Of a stretch of DNA of 64,000 bases, positions 37,263 through 50,590 are shown piece by piece. A program made the translations under genes and the position numbers. The notes below the pieces were generated by a model that worked only from the letters and a program-made list of their open reading frames with translations, made no database searches and was not told where the DNA came from. Source of the DNA: Benincasa hispida (lineage: Eukaryota; Streptophyta; Magnoliopsida; Cucurbitales; Cucurbitaceae). Numbering within the stretch: the stretch's first letter is position 1; every line of letters starts with the position of its first letter. The stretch is taken from the NCBI RefSeq assembly GCF_009727055.1, contig NC_052350.1, positions 32,414,326 to 32,478,325 of the forward strand, written 5' to 3'.

Positions 37263-40200
37263 TCATACAGTGGCAGCTTTGAGAGAGAGGAAATCTGAAA
37301 TCTTGTTGGTGTAGAAATCTGGTTGTATAGAGTTGTTGGGACTTTGAAGTGTTGACAAGTTTGTAACACCTACGAAACAAACCAAAGTAAATCAAAGTTT
37401 TCTATTATCATGCAACAAGAATTGACTTTTTAGCCAAACCGAGCATAGCTCAATTGATATACAAGTAGGTTAATAACCGAAAGATTTTTGGTTCGAATCT
37501 CCCTACCCCCAATTGTATTAAAAAAAAATAAAATTAAACCCTTATATTTTAGTCTCTCAAAATCTAAATGTTATATTTTAGTTCTTAGACTTTATATAAA
37601 AAAAACTTATGTTGGTCCTTGCTAGTAACTCTTTATTTCAATAGAAAATCCAACACCAAATCGTTTGTATGTAACCTTAAAAGGATGTACATGTGTCATA
37701 TTTAATAGTTTTCGTGATGACAAATTTCATAATGCTAAAAAAGTTTAGGGACTAAAATAGAATAAATGCTAAACTTCAAGAGGAAAAAGAAGACTTAAAA
37801 CTGAAAATTTATTACCTGACAAAACAAGAAGGGTCTTGCAACCACCATTTTGTCCAAACAGAATATCAGTATCTAATCTATCTCCAACCATGCAGATTTG
37901 TGACTTCTGAATCCCAAACCTATAATTGGCATGAGAATAACATTATTTGTTTAGAAGGATATAAGATAACAGAGAAGCAAGCTTGTTTCTATTCAATATT
38001 CGACATTAAGAAAACAAAGAATGACCACCGATACTTCGTTAGTTAAACAAATATAGATGAGGTGAGTTCTAGAACTCCCCTCTCTCTCAAAGAAACTTTC
38101 CAAAAACATCCTATGACACATTTATCTTACACCTGAATGTGTTGGTTCGACCCGAAAATTCTTGCTAACTATGTTCCAGCCCAGACTATCCTGAATTAGG
38201 CTTCTGTTCTTCCTTTCTAGCATGCCTTGTTATACACATATTTGATACATGATTTGACATCAACCTTGAACTACAGTCAACAGCTTTCTTCATAGATTAA
38301 AGAAAAAAAATTCCATAAGACACATTTTGAAGGTGATAATAATCTTTAAAGAAATAGAATACTGTTTACTCAAATTGTGTCAGGCTTTTATAGATGCTAA
38401 TTTGTAAGGCTGATATGAATTTGGAATAATACAGCAATTTATTGCCAATGACCAACTATTCCACAACTCTTGGTATGTGTATGTGATAATAGCATTCTCT
38501 TTCACATCAGTGCATTCGTAGTAATTGTGTCAATAATTCATTTTTGTAAGGTTCATGTATGACTGCATCAAGTTCCTACACAGAAATACATGTTTTTTTT
38601 CTTTAGATATCCACAAGTGTCTAGATCAACTTGCACAAACCTATCTTGCATGAAGTTCCTACATAGAAATTTATGATTTTTTTATTTTTCGTAATCTACT
38701 TGAGTGTGTAGATCAACTTGGGGAAGCCTATACTATTTTTAGAGGACAACATCTAATCCTGCTATAATTGATTGCCGAGAAAACACTTAAGGTATAAAAT
38801 CTAAAGTAGGTCGCCACCATAACTAGAACTCATTTTCTCTAAGCCTTTTACTATTTTCATTGATCCTTATGCTACGCCAACCACATAGACATAGAGGGAT
38901 AAAAGCACTTCTTAAGACATTCCCAATCACATCCTACGAGAGGTACATAAACTAACCAGATACTCTGTTGTATATCATTAGACAATTATGAGACCTTTTT
39001 ATGTGAAAAGTTGCGTAGATATATCAAGCATCTAACATCTACATAATTTTGAACAGATCAGCAACATATAAACATTACTTGTTTGCTAAGTAGTCCATCA
39101 TGAAAGTTGAGGGCTTCCCAACAACTAATGGCTCACGTTGAGTCGATCCGCAAAGAGCGCCAACCATTGAACCACCACCTGATGTATGTGGCACACACAC
39201 AAAAAAAAAAAAAAAAAGGCTAAAGAGCATTCCCCATGTACACAAGTTATTAAAATCTATAAAAACAAGGGGAAAAAATAAGGAAAAAAAATCAATTTTT
39301 TTAGAACTTTCTGATTTCAGCTTCAAATACAATGATCTACTTCAACAAAATGGAACTCATAATCCTTATTCTGGTAAGTCATTGGTTCGTTGTAAATCAT
39401 AAGGAAACAAATTGAAACCTGTTAAGGACGACAAAACCTCTACCTATCTCTACATTCGTATAATATTGTCCACTTTGGGCATAAACCCTCATGACTTTGT
39501 TTTAGAACTCCAAAAGGTCGATGCTATTGGAGATAGTTGTTCTCACTTATATACCTATAATTTTCCCCTTATCTAACTAATACGTGGCTTTATTTGTATA
39601 CGCGACAAAACCTAACCAAGTAAAAGTAATGATCAATTACTACTCCCACAAATAGGTACTAGAAACCAGAGAAAACAGGAGAGAACTAAACCTGCCCACT
39701 CTTGCGCATCTGTCAGATGAGTCACAGCATCACGATTAGTTGCAATGAAGAGGCAGCCAGGATTTTCTCGTATGCAGAGTGTTCCATACCTTCATTGCCA
39801 AAAAAAGAACGTTTACAAAAAGTTTCTTATGACAAACCATTATGAATATAGCTCAACATAGTTGCAAACAAATAGGCTACACAATTAAAAGAAAGTATTT
39901 CACCACATCACCTTTCAAAAAAGAACGAAATAAACAAAATAATTATTTTAGAATTAAGTTGTGATCGTCACCTACAGAACCGAGTTAATGAGTAATGTTT
40001 AATAGAGGGCAAGACTTACTGCACTTTGTAATAGTTAAAGTATCGATCAAATCCAACCACAACAGCTCCCACCTTCATGGAAAAAAAACTTGTTTAGATA
40101 ATATTCAACTATGGAGCGAAAATGAGAAAGAGGAGATTCTTGATTGAATATAGTAAGCCCTGAGCTAGATTAATGTATGAAAGTGATAGGAACAGCATTT

Positions 40201-43200
40201 GGATAGTTAGGAATATCATTAGGGTAATAAGGGTATGTTAGTAATTAGCTGAAGAACTTGTTCATAGGGATTCACTATAGTTAGAGTGAATGAGGAGGAG
40301 AGAAAGGTAAGCATCGGTTTAGTTGGTTTAGGCAAGAGGAAGGTCCAAGTGCCTTGAATTACTAGTTACGATAGTTCTTCTATCTTCTATGTTTCTATCT
40401 AGTTTAACTATTTGGTTTATAAACAAAAGGAATAAGAAAGGTGGCAAAGAAGGGTATTCCACAGGATATCAATATGTAATTGGCAGGATTGGGGCGGTGA
40501 TTTTTTGGCTATCAAGACCGTGGCAGGGAGAGTTCAGAGAGTCTCTCTAAGACCTCCTCAATAGCTTAAATTTGTTTTAGCTCAGTAAAGTTTTACTTAG
40601 AGCTCTTCAGCTCAGAATAAAACTTAGAAATATTTCTGATAAGTGATAGTAGTTGAGAGAAGTTACACGCTTTCTTTTTCTTTTTTTCTTCCTATAGGAA
40701 ACAAAGAAAAGTTACATCTTCAATCCTATTTGAGATTATCCAAAGGAAATCCAAATAAGCAATTTGTATATAAAGCAAGCAAGATTAGAAATGTACATCC
40801 TCATCGTGCTCCATCAGAAAGCCTGGCTTTAGTTCTATCTTCTTCCCACCATCCTCCTGTAAGAAGATGAAATATTTACTCTATTTACTTCACATCTAAT
40901 CATCCTGACAAATGACATTAAACTTTTAAGGTTTATGTGATGAAATACAGCAATGTCGTAACAATTACGAATCAGGTCCAGTGATCACTGCCAAAAACGT
41001 TTGACATATGCATTTATTAATCAAAGTCACATCACATTTCACAGACTTGCGAGATAAGAACTGGCCGCATAGAGGGGGCAGGATATTTCATAGCTCGTGA
41101 AAATTAATAAATTTCATCATATATACCGGTCCACCAAGGTACTGATATCCAGCGAGTTCAAGTTCTTTCAAGATGCCATCCTCACCAATCACATAAATCT
41201 GACACCACAAAGTCACAAGTTCAGGCTAAAATTTTTCATTGCCATGGAAATTTCTACTCACTTGAAAAATCATAAGAACCTTGAAAACTTTGAGATATAG
41301 GAAGTTAGTGCAATAAATGCAATGGATTAGATAATGTAAAAATAAGCTTAGCTCAATGGTTAAGATATTTCTACGCTCCTTAAAAGTCATAGGTTCAAAT
41401 TTCTATCTTATTTCTATGGTCTCATATTCTAAAAATAATAAAAATAAATAAATAAATTCCACCCTGTGAGCCTCTAGTTTTGAAGTAACCCTTGGCTAAT
41501 AGATGAAAGATGATGCCCATTATGATAGATAGCTAAACAGTATCAAACTAATGAAATATGCATTTTGTTTATTTGTCAAAAAGAATTGGCTCATGACTAG
41601 TCAATAGGAATCTCTGGCTGTCTACTATTACGTTTTTGACAAGTAGAAGAGATACATAGCCAAAGCAAGCAAGTACCTTCTTCTCCTTTGGGAAATCAAT
41701 AGACTTCAAATATGCAGCGGCAGCAAAAGATGATGCAAAAATTTCTTCCTGAAATATTTAAATTTAGTTAGATTACAATTTGAAATGGAATTCGACTCGA
41801 GAACTTTAAGTCACTGACCTCAGTGACATTAAGACCAAGTGTCTCAAACTTTTTGCCATATTGTTTCCTGGACTTTGTTGAATTGTTGGTAACAAAAACT
41901 AATCGCTTTCCCTGAAATTAAAAAAAATAATAAATAATAAAAATAATAAAAGATAGAAGAAAGAAAAGGCAAAATGATCCATCAACTGAAGAAAACTTCA
42001 AAATTGTGCATCATTTTCACTCATGTATGAATTTTTCTATTAATTTGTACCCATCACCACTGTTTTTAAGGCCATAAGTTACCAAAAGTGGGTTAGAAGA
42101 TCTAGTTTTATACCTTTGATCGAAGCATATCCAGGGTTTCTGGAACTCCATCTATAAGCTTGTCTCCTTTCCATATAACCCCTGCAGTTAAATCATTGGA
42201 AATCTTTAAAACCATAAGTGGAGAAAAATAATATAACAGAGTCTGAACTAATACTTTCTCTTGTATATTTCCCATCCTAGATACAAAACTGTTAAAAAAT
42301 TTGACGAAAAGTTCTCCAAATGTGGCACATTAGCTAGGGGAATGCAAACTTTCATTAAGTAAAAATTCAAATGGGGCTATGAGATTCTTGATTCTTTTCG
42401 TGATGTGAAAAACAACATTGGAAGTGGAACCACTGTAACTGTGGTAGACATTTTCCTTTAACGTACTTACAAAACAATTTTAATTAAAATGTTGTTAATA
42501 GCCTCTCCTCACAAAAACTTATACAAATTTATGGCTTTGAGAATGAGCTGCCCTTTTCCATCTTCTTCACATGATCAACCTTTCAAACGAGCCAGATCAT
42601 CCATGAGTGTCCGGACCGCTTCACCGGCTCACCCTACTACATTCAGTTAGTAGTCAAAGAACCTTTTAGAATACTAAATCCTGGTAGCCACCATGGTTTG
42701 AACCTATTCTCTCTAAGCTCTTTAATACTTATAAGTTATATTCAGTTTTATTGACCACTTGGTATGGTCAACCCATAGTTGTTCACAGTGGAATCCCTTT
42801 TATCCAAGCTCAGTATATTTGGCACACCAAATATCAAGGAAAGTGAAATTTTCCCCTAGGAGTTGAGTCGAACTATAATTAATGTTCATGGCCAATATGC
42901 ATAAGATTAATCCTAAAATGAAGCTCCAACAATCATGAGCAAACAGGAGCTGAACCATACCTTCAACCACTGTGAAATTGTTAATTATTTTGGGACTACA
43001 TGAAGTTTCATTCATGTGGCAAGTGTCGCTCGAAAATCTACACCGAGAATCAGAACTTAATGGTAACCCTTTCAACAAAGCAAGGAGACTCTGCTGCAAC
43101 TCTCCAACTCACTAGATTGTTCCTTTTGGAATCTTTGGTTGGAAAGAAACTATTGAACTTCTTATGACGTATAAACCCATGTAGACATTCTAAGAATTTT

Positions 43201-44180
43201 TTTTTCTGTACCTTACATGGTGTAAAATATTCTCTCCGTTCAAATAGCTGCCACAATGTGGTTGACTGTTACACAAATTGGAAGAGTTTCTTGTGAATCT
43301 TCCATGGTTTGGAGCATAGCTATCCTCTCCACCTCTTGTAATTTCATATAATCTCCAAGACATTATGCTTAAAAAAAAGGTGATTTATAAAATATGAACC
43401 ATATTATTCAAAAACATCATCTACAACCAATGAACTTGACAAACTAGATCACCAAGTCCTCAAAGACCTCTTCGCTCAAGTAAACTCAATTTCTCCCATT
43501 TAAACAACAAAAAATCGATTAAACCATCAATGAACCCAGAAGCTTAAAGTGATAGGTTATGGTAAACTTAATTATATCAATAATTTAACACTTCCACTCA
43601 CTTGTGAGCGGAAACGCCCAACAAGAAATATAACATTGCAGAAGTTCAAACATAGAACCTCTTATTTGATATCATGTTGAATCACCATTTAACTCAAAAA
43701 TTAAGCGGATATGTTCAGTCAATTCGACTACATCAATAATTGAACAAAACCCCCCCCAAAAAAAAAACCAGCCAGAAAAGCAACGATCCATTGACAAAAA
43801 TCAAAAGAGTCCTATATTTTGGATGCAAAAGAAAAAAAAAAACTCTGGGGAGAACTGGGAAAAGAAAAGAACTCACCATCGCAGTCGAAAATGAAAGTCT
43901 CAACTGAATCAATGAGTTCATCAGCGTTCTGAAGTGGCTGAGCAGAAGCACGAACGGCAAAACCGTCCATTCTAGACCTATTAAACTTCCTGTTGTAGCT
44001 ACTATTCCATCCAAAACTGACGTACCCAGAACAGGAACAATCGGATAGAATAGGGGAAAAGTGCTTGAAACCCAAGAATCTGGGGGTATTGCGGCTCAAA
44101 TTGAGAAAGGATTTGGATGCATTTGTGGAAGAAGCAACAATGGGTGAATGAGAAGCCGCTGTGCCTGTTCTGGTCAGCAT
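37263..44180 (-). CDS. PGLP1: Phosphoglycolate phosphatase, chloroplastic (PGLP1 type; 11 coding exons, 376 aa)
   Basis: Hydrolyses 2-phosphoglycolate, made by Rubisco's oxygenase reaction, to glycolate and phosphate: the first step of photorespiration, in the chloroplast stroma. Minus-strand exons: 44180-43877, 42181-42114, 41911-41819, 41748-41677, 41198-41127, 40856-40797, 40072-40020, 39789-39692, 39178-39079, 37919-37816, 37369-37263 (TGA). All introns are GT-AG and the frame stays open. Residues 1 to about 75 are a Ser/Arg-rich transit peptide. The HAD core follows: FDCDGV (98-103) with nucleophile Asp99 and acid/base Asp101, FVTNNST (130-136) as motif II, VGKPS with Lys295 as motif III, and GDRLDTD (319-325) as motif IV. 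The cap domain lies in between. Length is close to the plant family (about 360). No missing key residue. Upstream ORF reading at 44002-44358 is a different frame. Symbol by family resemblance to Arabidopsis PGLP1. Confidence 0.95.
37437..37530 (+). mobile_element. tRNA-derived SINE-like element, copy 1
   Basis: Contains an A-box-like 'tagctcaattgatata' and a B-box-like 'ggttcgaatctcc' about 45 bp apart, followed by an A-run (37519-37527). Does not fold as a complete tRNA gene. It lies in the last intron of the phosphatase gene; relatives are at 41340 and 44827. Confidence 0.55.
41340..41458 (+). mobile_element. tRNA-derived SINE-like element, copy 2
   Basis: A-box-like 'tagctcaatggttaagata' and B-box-like 'aggttcaaatttc', ending in an 'aataataaaaataaataaat' tail. 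Lies in the intron between the exons at 41677 and 41198. Confidence 0.5.
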
Positions 44181-44359
44181 ATCGGTTACTGCCTTTTCTT
44201 TTCTGCAGCCTTGGTTTCTGTGTTGGAAGTTTGAGGCCGTTAAAGGCCCTTTTACAAAAGAGTGACGTGGGATGAGTGGTGCTCCATCGTTTGTTTGGGA
44301 TTATAAGCCATTCAAGAATTTCTCTTTCTTTCTTTCTTCTTTCTTCTTTCTTTTGCAAG

Positions 44360-46880
44360 TATCTTCCATGTTTGGAGTTTAATCGCTAAGGGCCATTTAT
44401 GGTCCACAGCATTTCCTTTCAATTTGTTGTGTAAATTCAAGAATAGTTTATGGTTTAGTGGGTAAGTTAACGTATTATTATTCAATTACTTTGATCTCTC
44501 ATCTTTTATAATGGTCCATTTTTTTTAAAAAAAAAAACCAATTTGTACTTTTGAAAAGAACTACCGAAGGTGTGGAAAACTATCACGAAAGTTAATGAAT
44601 AAGATATATATTACCATTTTAAAAATCAATTAATTTGATCTCTCAACTCTAAAATTCTTGAACACAAAATCAATTTAATTTATACTTCTTGATAATCATC
44701 CTAACATAGAAAAACTAAAAGTTGTGGGAGACCATTGTAACAATTTTGGTACAAAAAATAGACGGTAATTTTATATTTCGCAACAAAAATCTAAGTTAGT
44801 AGAATTATTGATTATAAGCCAAAAGAAGTATAGTTCAACTGATTTTCGAGATGTGTTAACGACTATGAGATCAATGATTCGAATTTCCCCACCCTTTTGT
44901 ACTTAAAAAAAAAATTATTGATTATAACAGTTGAATAAAAACTAGTAATTCCATAGAGAATTTCAAATTTTTTAGATTTTATCTTCTTATAGAGTTCACG
45001 TATCCTCAAATCTAAGAACATTGGTTAAAATGTAATATTGGTCTGTGTTTGAGTATTTGCTCAATTTTAGTATTTGTATTATCAAATATTTAATTCTAGT
45101 CCTTATACTTTTAATAAATGATTACTTTTCATGATTCACTATCCACCATCCCCACTTCATATAATTGATTATTTTACAAGTTAAATTATACTCCTTAGAC
45201 AATGTCATTTGAACCTCAACATTTTTTTTTAATTAGATGAGAGAAAGGAGGAAAAGAACTTCATTAAATACAATAATGGTAAACATTTAAATAACTCCGT
45301 TCAACTTGTTTATTTATCTTGAGTATCTCATTCCACTTTAAAATGCTCTCCTACACTCTCTTTATTTTAGATCTAAATTTGAGTTGAAATTCAATGTCCA
45401 ATAGTTTTACTAAATTGAGACGAACGATGTAGTCTACTTAAAAACAATACAGAATAAATAATTATCTATAGAACAATATTTTGATCTTGAGGTTTATTCA
45501 TTTGGGTTATTACAATTTACAACTTATATAATTATTTTCCATTTAGTTTACTTCTTAAGCTTGGAAATAATTGTTATATACAATGTTTGTACTATAATTG
45601 CTTGTAGATGGTCGAAGTATAATAAGTTTGGTAGTATTAAACAATTCTCATATACATCATATTCTCGCAACCTATTCCCCTTCAAACCCTTTCAATTTCA
45701 CAAAATTTAGGTCATCGGTAAACAATCCCCAAATCCATCATACAAATATTAGTTGATTGCCACATCATAGTAGCCCCTATGACAAAACAAAAATGGAAAT
45801 GTAAAAATAGAAATTTAAGCATACCCATGCTAAGAAAATATGTAAAAAATAAAAGTTAAAAAGATCAATGTATTTAGGATATATTTGGCTTATTTTTTTA
45901 AAAAAATTGAGTATTTACAACCACTCAAAATAACTTTTAAAATATATTTAAATAAAAATGAGTTCTCTAAAAAATATTTTACGATCAATATGATCATATT
46001 GAGATGATAACTATAAATATTTTGTGTTACATAGTTGTTAGAGACAAATCTAGCTCAGACATAAATTTCCACTTAATTATGACATGGTATAAAAGATTGA
46101 ATTCCCCTCTTCTTGTAAAGAAATTGCCATTACTTTAATTTTGGATATTTTTTTGCCCATAAACTATCAACTTTTGCTCATTTGGTCTTGTACATTCACA
46201 ATGTCCATCATCTTCCTATTTGCAAAATGAAATCTCTGATACGAATTTATGGTTATATTATTAGAATTAAAAAAATTACCTTTTTAGTCTCCAAATTTGG
46301 AAGAATATGTATATTTGATCCATTAATTTTAAAAATGTACCTTTTTAGTCTCAAAATTTACAAAAATATGTCTATATGATCTATGAGTTTTTCAAAAATA
46401 CATTTTTAGGCCCCAAATTTTAAAAAATAGATTTAAAAAGTCTTTGAAGTATTTTTTGTTTGATTTTTTAAAATAATTATATGATATTAAAAATTAAAAA
46501 AAAATAATTTTAGAGAAAATGTGATTTTTAAAATATTATTCTTAATATAATTATTCAAATTAATAGTATAAAGTTATTCATGGATCTATTCTTATAAATC
46601 TGTTTATGATCTTATTATCTAAAGTTTACCTTGCACAAAAGCTTCATAAAGTTATTCAGTATAGCTGCAAAGAACTCTTATAACCAAAAAAATGCACAAT
46701 CAAAATACACTTTCCCCAATTCCTCTCTCATACATCTTCTAGAGGGTATAGACCAATCTACATTCATTGGATTCAGATTTCTCCCAAAACTATCAGAACT
46801 TCACTAATTTCAGAGCAAAATCAAAACCCTAAAATTTATAAACTCATCTATCCAAAAATTCCAAAAATGGAAGAAAGAGG
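44360..46880. other. Intergenic spacer between phosphatase and TIC20-II genes
   Basis: AT-rich, no gene seen. It holds a third SINE-like copy at about 44827-44925 ('agttcaactgattttcgaga', 'gattcgaatttcccc', then an A-run) and scattered 'tttttagtctcaaaattt' repeats near 46280-46420 that resemble the foldback families in the carboxypeptidase introns. The ORF at 46182-46379 comes from those repeats. Confidence 0.5.
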
Positions 46881-46904
46881 AAAGGTTGAAGAACAAACCT
46901 GAAG

Positions 46905-47531
46905 CTAAATCTGCCTGCCAGCAGCATCAGCAACAATGGGCAAGTGAGGGGTTCGACCCAGAAGGCAAGAAACCAGACTATAAACAAAGCACAAAACACT
47001 GAAAACAAACAATCCATTATGGCCCCAAACCATTATCTGAAACCCTAATCCGCCCCGACCCGGACTCAGAATCCTCTGTATCAACAACGGAACCACCAGC
47101 AGCACGTCCAGAGTCACCGCTTGCATCGAATTGAAGCGCACGTAGTGGCTGAAGCTAGGGTTTCGGACCAAGCCCAAGTAAAGCGCGAAGAACGCGACGA
47201 AGCTTGCGTGCGGGATCGAGCGATAAAGCCCTAGAATCGGGAGGAGTGGCTCGAAGGCGAAGCCGAGGGCCGGGTACTGAGCGAAGAGGAAGCGGCCGTA
47301 CTGGAGGGAGTTGAAGAAGGGGAGAGTGTAGGCAACGGCGGAGATGACGCGGTCGGTGGCTGGAGTAGGGTTGTAGGACATGCGAAAGACGGTGGATTTT
47401 GCGGGTTTAGAGGGGAGAAAAGGGAGAGAAGAACGGTGGCGGGATTTGATGGCGGAGGAGTGAGGGATTAGAGCGGCTCTAAAGGCGGTTTTGACGGAGA
47501 GATTGAGGAGAGGGATGGAACTGGAAGCCAT
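46905..47531 (-). CDS. TIC20-II: TIC20-II-like protein import component of the chloroplast inner envelope
   Basis: Single-exon gene of 208 residues. TIC20 proteins are four-helix membrane proteins of the inner envelope that take part in forming the preprotein channel; the role of isoform II is less well defined than that of TIC20-I. The N-terminus (1 to about 50) is Ser/Arg/Lys-rich and lacks acidic residues, as in transit peptides. The conserved core starts at TPATDRVISAVAYTLPFFNS and includes YGRFLFAQYP, YVRFNSMQAV and the ending HLPIVADAAGRQI. Four hydrophobic stretches can be seen (about 62-80, 88-120, 135-156 and 165-190). Length equals the Arabidopsis isoform II. An isoform V assignment is less likely. 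The start Met at 47531 is the first in frame and begins the transit peptide. Confidence 0.92.
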   Translation of the reverse strand: MASSSIPLLNLSVKTAFRAALIPHSSAIKSRHRSSLPFLPSKPAKSTVFRMSYNPTPATDRVISAVAYTLPFFNSLQYGRFLFAQYPALGFAFEPLLPILGLYRSIPHASFVAFFALYLGLVRNPSFSHYVRFNSMQAVTLDVLLVVPLLIQRILSPGRGGLGFQIMVWGHNGLFVFSVLCFVYSLVSCLLGRTPHLPIVADAAGRQI

Positions 47532-47964
47532 TTCTTTGTAGCAGAGGCGTCGAGAGTGAGGGTGAAGAAGAAGATGAAACGACGCTCTTTTCTGAGGGCT
47601 TACAGTTCAATTCAAGCTCAAGAAATTAGTTTTTATCAAATAGATTTAAATTTTGGGGAAAATGGATGTAATAACAGCTCAAAATGAAAAATAATTAATC
47701 GGCTTTTTTTTTTTCTTTTGGTTTCTAACAATAGACCAACTACCGGATGGACCGAACCGATCAATTTTATTTTTTAAAGAAAATTGTACAAACTATTCCA
47801 TTTCTTCCCCATCTCATTCTCTATTCAACCTGAATCTTAAATTTGAAATGATTTTACTTACGCATCCTAGGATGCAAACAAGGAGTTTTTTTTTTTTTTT
47901 TCCCAAAAAAAACTTGAAGAAGAAGATTAGTAGACCCTAAAACTCATTACCTGCACCATCTTCA

Positions 47965-48677
47965 TGTCGGAAATTTATAATTAGATATATATAAAATGCA
48001 TAAACTAAACTATATCTAAAATTACCCACTTCCGTCAGTTAGAACCAGAAAAGATAAACAATTATAATATTACTAAAATAGTTAACCAAAAGAAAAAGAG
48101 AATAGATAAAAAAATATATTGGTTCGCCCCAAACTTAGGATTACGTCTAGTCTAGTCTAGTCTTCTACAACTGTAAGTTCTTCTACGACGAAGATTATAC
48201 AGTTTCAAAACTTGTACTACAAAACTCTCTCAAATAGCCCAATACGAACTATTTGATTCCATATACTACAACTCGATATTTTAAAATTAACAATAAAAGA
48301 GAAACACCAAAAATTCAAGAAAGGAAAATGGCACCAGCCGGACTACACAAAACAAAATTGCTTCTGCCACTTCACTCACACACTACCATTTTTTTTTCGC
48401 CCATCTTTTTTTGTTTTTATTTTTTTAATAATTTGGCCACCAATTTGTTGTCCGCCTCTAAATTCCCACATAAACACACTTATATATGTTATATGTATGG
48501 GTTATCAATAATCTAAAATGTATATGGGCCAAGCATAATTGGGTACTTTAACAGCAACAACTTTTTCCTTTCAATTTTGACTTCGGTCAAAATTAATTAA
48601 CTCATTCATTATAGTTATTTATATATTTTCATTCCATCATGTGTGCTTCGATAGTGCTTGTCTCTATAATCCCAACA
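47965..48677 (-). mobile_element. 3' LTR of a TNT1-like Copia element
   Basis: In minus sense it starts TGTTGGGATTATAGAGACAA at 48677, after the polypurine-like 'ccaagtggaagaa', and ends ..TTTCCGACA at 47965, 713 bp. Large parts repeat at 50591-51090 (for example 'ggttcgccccaaacttagga' versus 'ggttcgtcccaaactcggga'). The ORF at 48253-48516 is fortuitous. Confidence 0.8.
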
Positions 48678-50590
48678 TTCTTCCACTTGGAGACAAAACA
48701 ACGATCTTGTCTCTCACTGTAACAAAACTCATCATCTTGGCAAACTTCAAGACTAAGCTCCCCCTACAATTGTTATCTCCGATCTTCTTAGCAAAATCCA
48801 AGGTTCAACATAAAACCTGTAAAATCAACAAAGTAACAAAACAGGAAACCATAAAAAAAAAAAATAATTGTAACTCATATGTTCTTGCCATGAGGTATAG
48901 GCAAGCTACATGGAACTATCCCCCAGACATAAAAGACAGTCACGTACTCCCACTTCAACTAAGTGGTACCAACTAATATCTTCTTCAATCTTGAACACCT
49001 GTTCTTGAAGAAGACACATTCTACAAGTGGTTTGACTCCTTCCTTCAAACTTGCTGTCAAGCTGGAGATTTTATTCTTGACCTTAGTAACTGCTTTGACC
49101 ATCCACTTTGATGCCCTTATTCGTTTCTACGACTTCATCAATTCATTTGGTTGTCTGACAATTAAGGGTTCGTGATAGCCATTAATTTTCTCTCTCGGAC
49201 TTCTCAATTGCTTCTGAACTGATGGATCTTGATCTGACTGATCAACACTGGCTATCATTGTTGTTGGCTCAATTATACCTCTACAGCTACCATCTGCAAC
49301 TTTAACTGGCATTCATCGTCTCTCTAATCCTTTGGCAATACTAAACCGAAAACTATACAATGTGGAATCTCTGTGGTCAATTGCCACTACTTGGGATCCT
49401 AATTTGAGTTTACACTGGCGGCTACCAAACTCACAACTGTAACCCTTATCATCCAACTTGCCAGTAGAGATGAGATTTATCTTCATCCTAGGCACAAGCC
49501 TGACATCTCATAGTACTAACTTTTATCCAAACTCTGTCTTTAGATTAATGTTCTCAATCTCAGTGATCTTAAAAGCTCTTCCATTCCCCATTCTCAATAG
49601 ACTACGATGTCATGATGTGAAAGATGTGAATAGAGACTCCTATTTGAAGCTATATGTACAGAAACTGCACCTCCATTCAAATGAATGGTTATTACTTTTT
49701 GTGTAACTCTCAACACAAACATAGACATCACTAATTATTTCTTCATTAGTTTCAACCAGATTTATCGTTACTTCTTTAGTTTCAATCAAATTTACCTCAT
49801 GTTTTCTTTTCTGATCATCTTCTAATTTCCTACACTGGTTTTTGAAGTAACCTTTCTTGTGACAGTATAAACACTTTATCTCCTTATTCCTATTCTTCCA
49901 TTTTTTATTATTACTACTCGACCCATCATTTTTCAGAGTCTACCTTGCCTATACCTTTAGTCACTACTAAAGTTGAACATATGATTCTTTACTACTGTCT
50001 TTCCTATGAATTTCTTTAGATATAGCTAAATCACAAATCCCTGAAAATTTTAATGTGTTATCCCCTATTGAGTTAGACACGATAGTTTTCATGGTCTCCC
50101 AATTATCAGGTAAAGATATTAATAATAGAATAGCATACATCTTATCATAAATTCTATTTTAACAGATTTTAACTGATTAATGAAAGTGGTAACCTCATTA
50201 ATATAGGAATTTACAGAAGCATTCTCAACCATTTGCATATTGAAATACTTCTTAAAAAGATAAGCCTTAGGTAGATGGTTTCTCATACCTGTTTGTAAGC
50301 GCATCCATCAGCTTCACTACATTAGTCTCGTCGGCTACAAGATTAGCAACATTCATTGATAAACACATCTGATGATTGCAATTGCTTTTTCATTCAGGTT
50401 CTCCCAATCTTCATCTGAAATCTCTTTCGATCTCTCCTTTAATGTTTTGTGCAATTTCTCGTAAGTCAACAAATCTTTAACTTGCATCCTCCAATACCCA
50501 AAAATTTTTCCATCAAATTTCATGATTCCCTTGAAACCTCTGGGCTCTAATAATTCCATGACTCTTGAACCAAAATGTTCTGATATCACT
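48678..50590 (-). pseudogene. TNT1-like gag and protease-region remnant, internally deleted
   Basis: Minus sense: a Copia gag starts at 50589 close to the PBS, with the hallmark segment FDGKIFGYWRMQVKDLL and KAYLFKKYFNMQ, broken by a stop at 50353 and frameshifts. A zinc knuckle CLYCHKKGYFKNQC lies at about 49837-49878; its His is replaced by Tyr. The pre-integrase segment VPRMKINLISTGKLDDKGY (near 49495) follows. Integrase, reverse transcriptase and RNase H are missing; the frame goes to the polypurine tract within about 800 bp. ORFs at 48641-48976 and 48963-49175 are antisense shadows. A PBS-like TGATATCAGAAC lies at about 50577-50588. Confidence 0.82.

Noticed and set aside
37437..37510. 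A tRNA gene
   Set aside because: Only A-box and B-box-like words; no acceptor stem or full cloverleaf could be paired, and an A-tail follows, so a SINE is likelier.
44002..44358. 118-residue minus-strand ORF upstream of the phosphatase
   Set aside because: Overlaps exon 1 in another frame; its start is a GAAA-rich leader and it has no recognisable domain.
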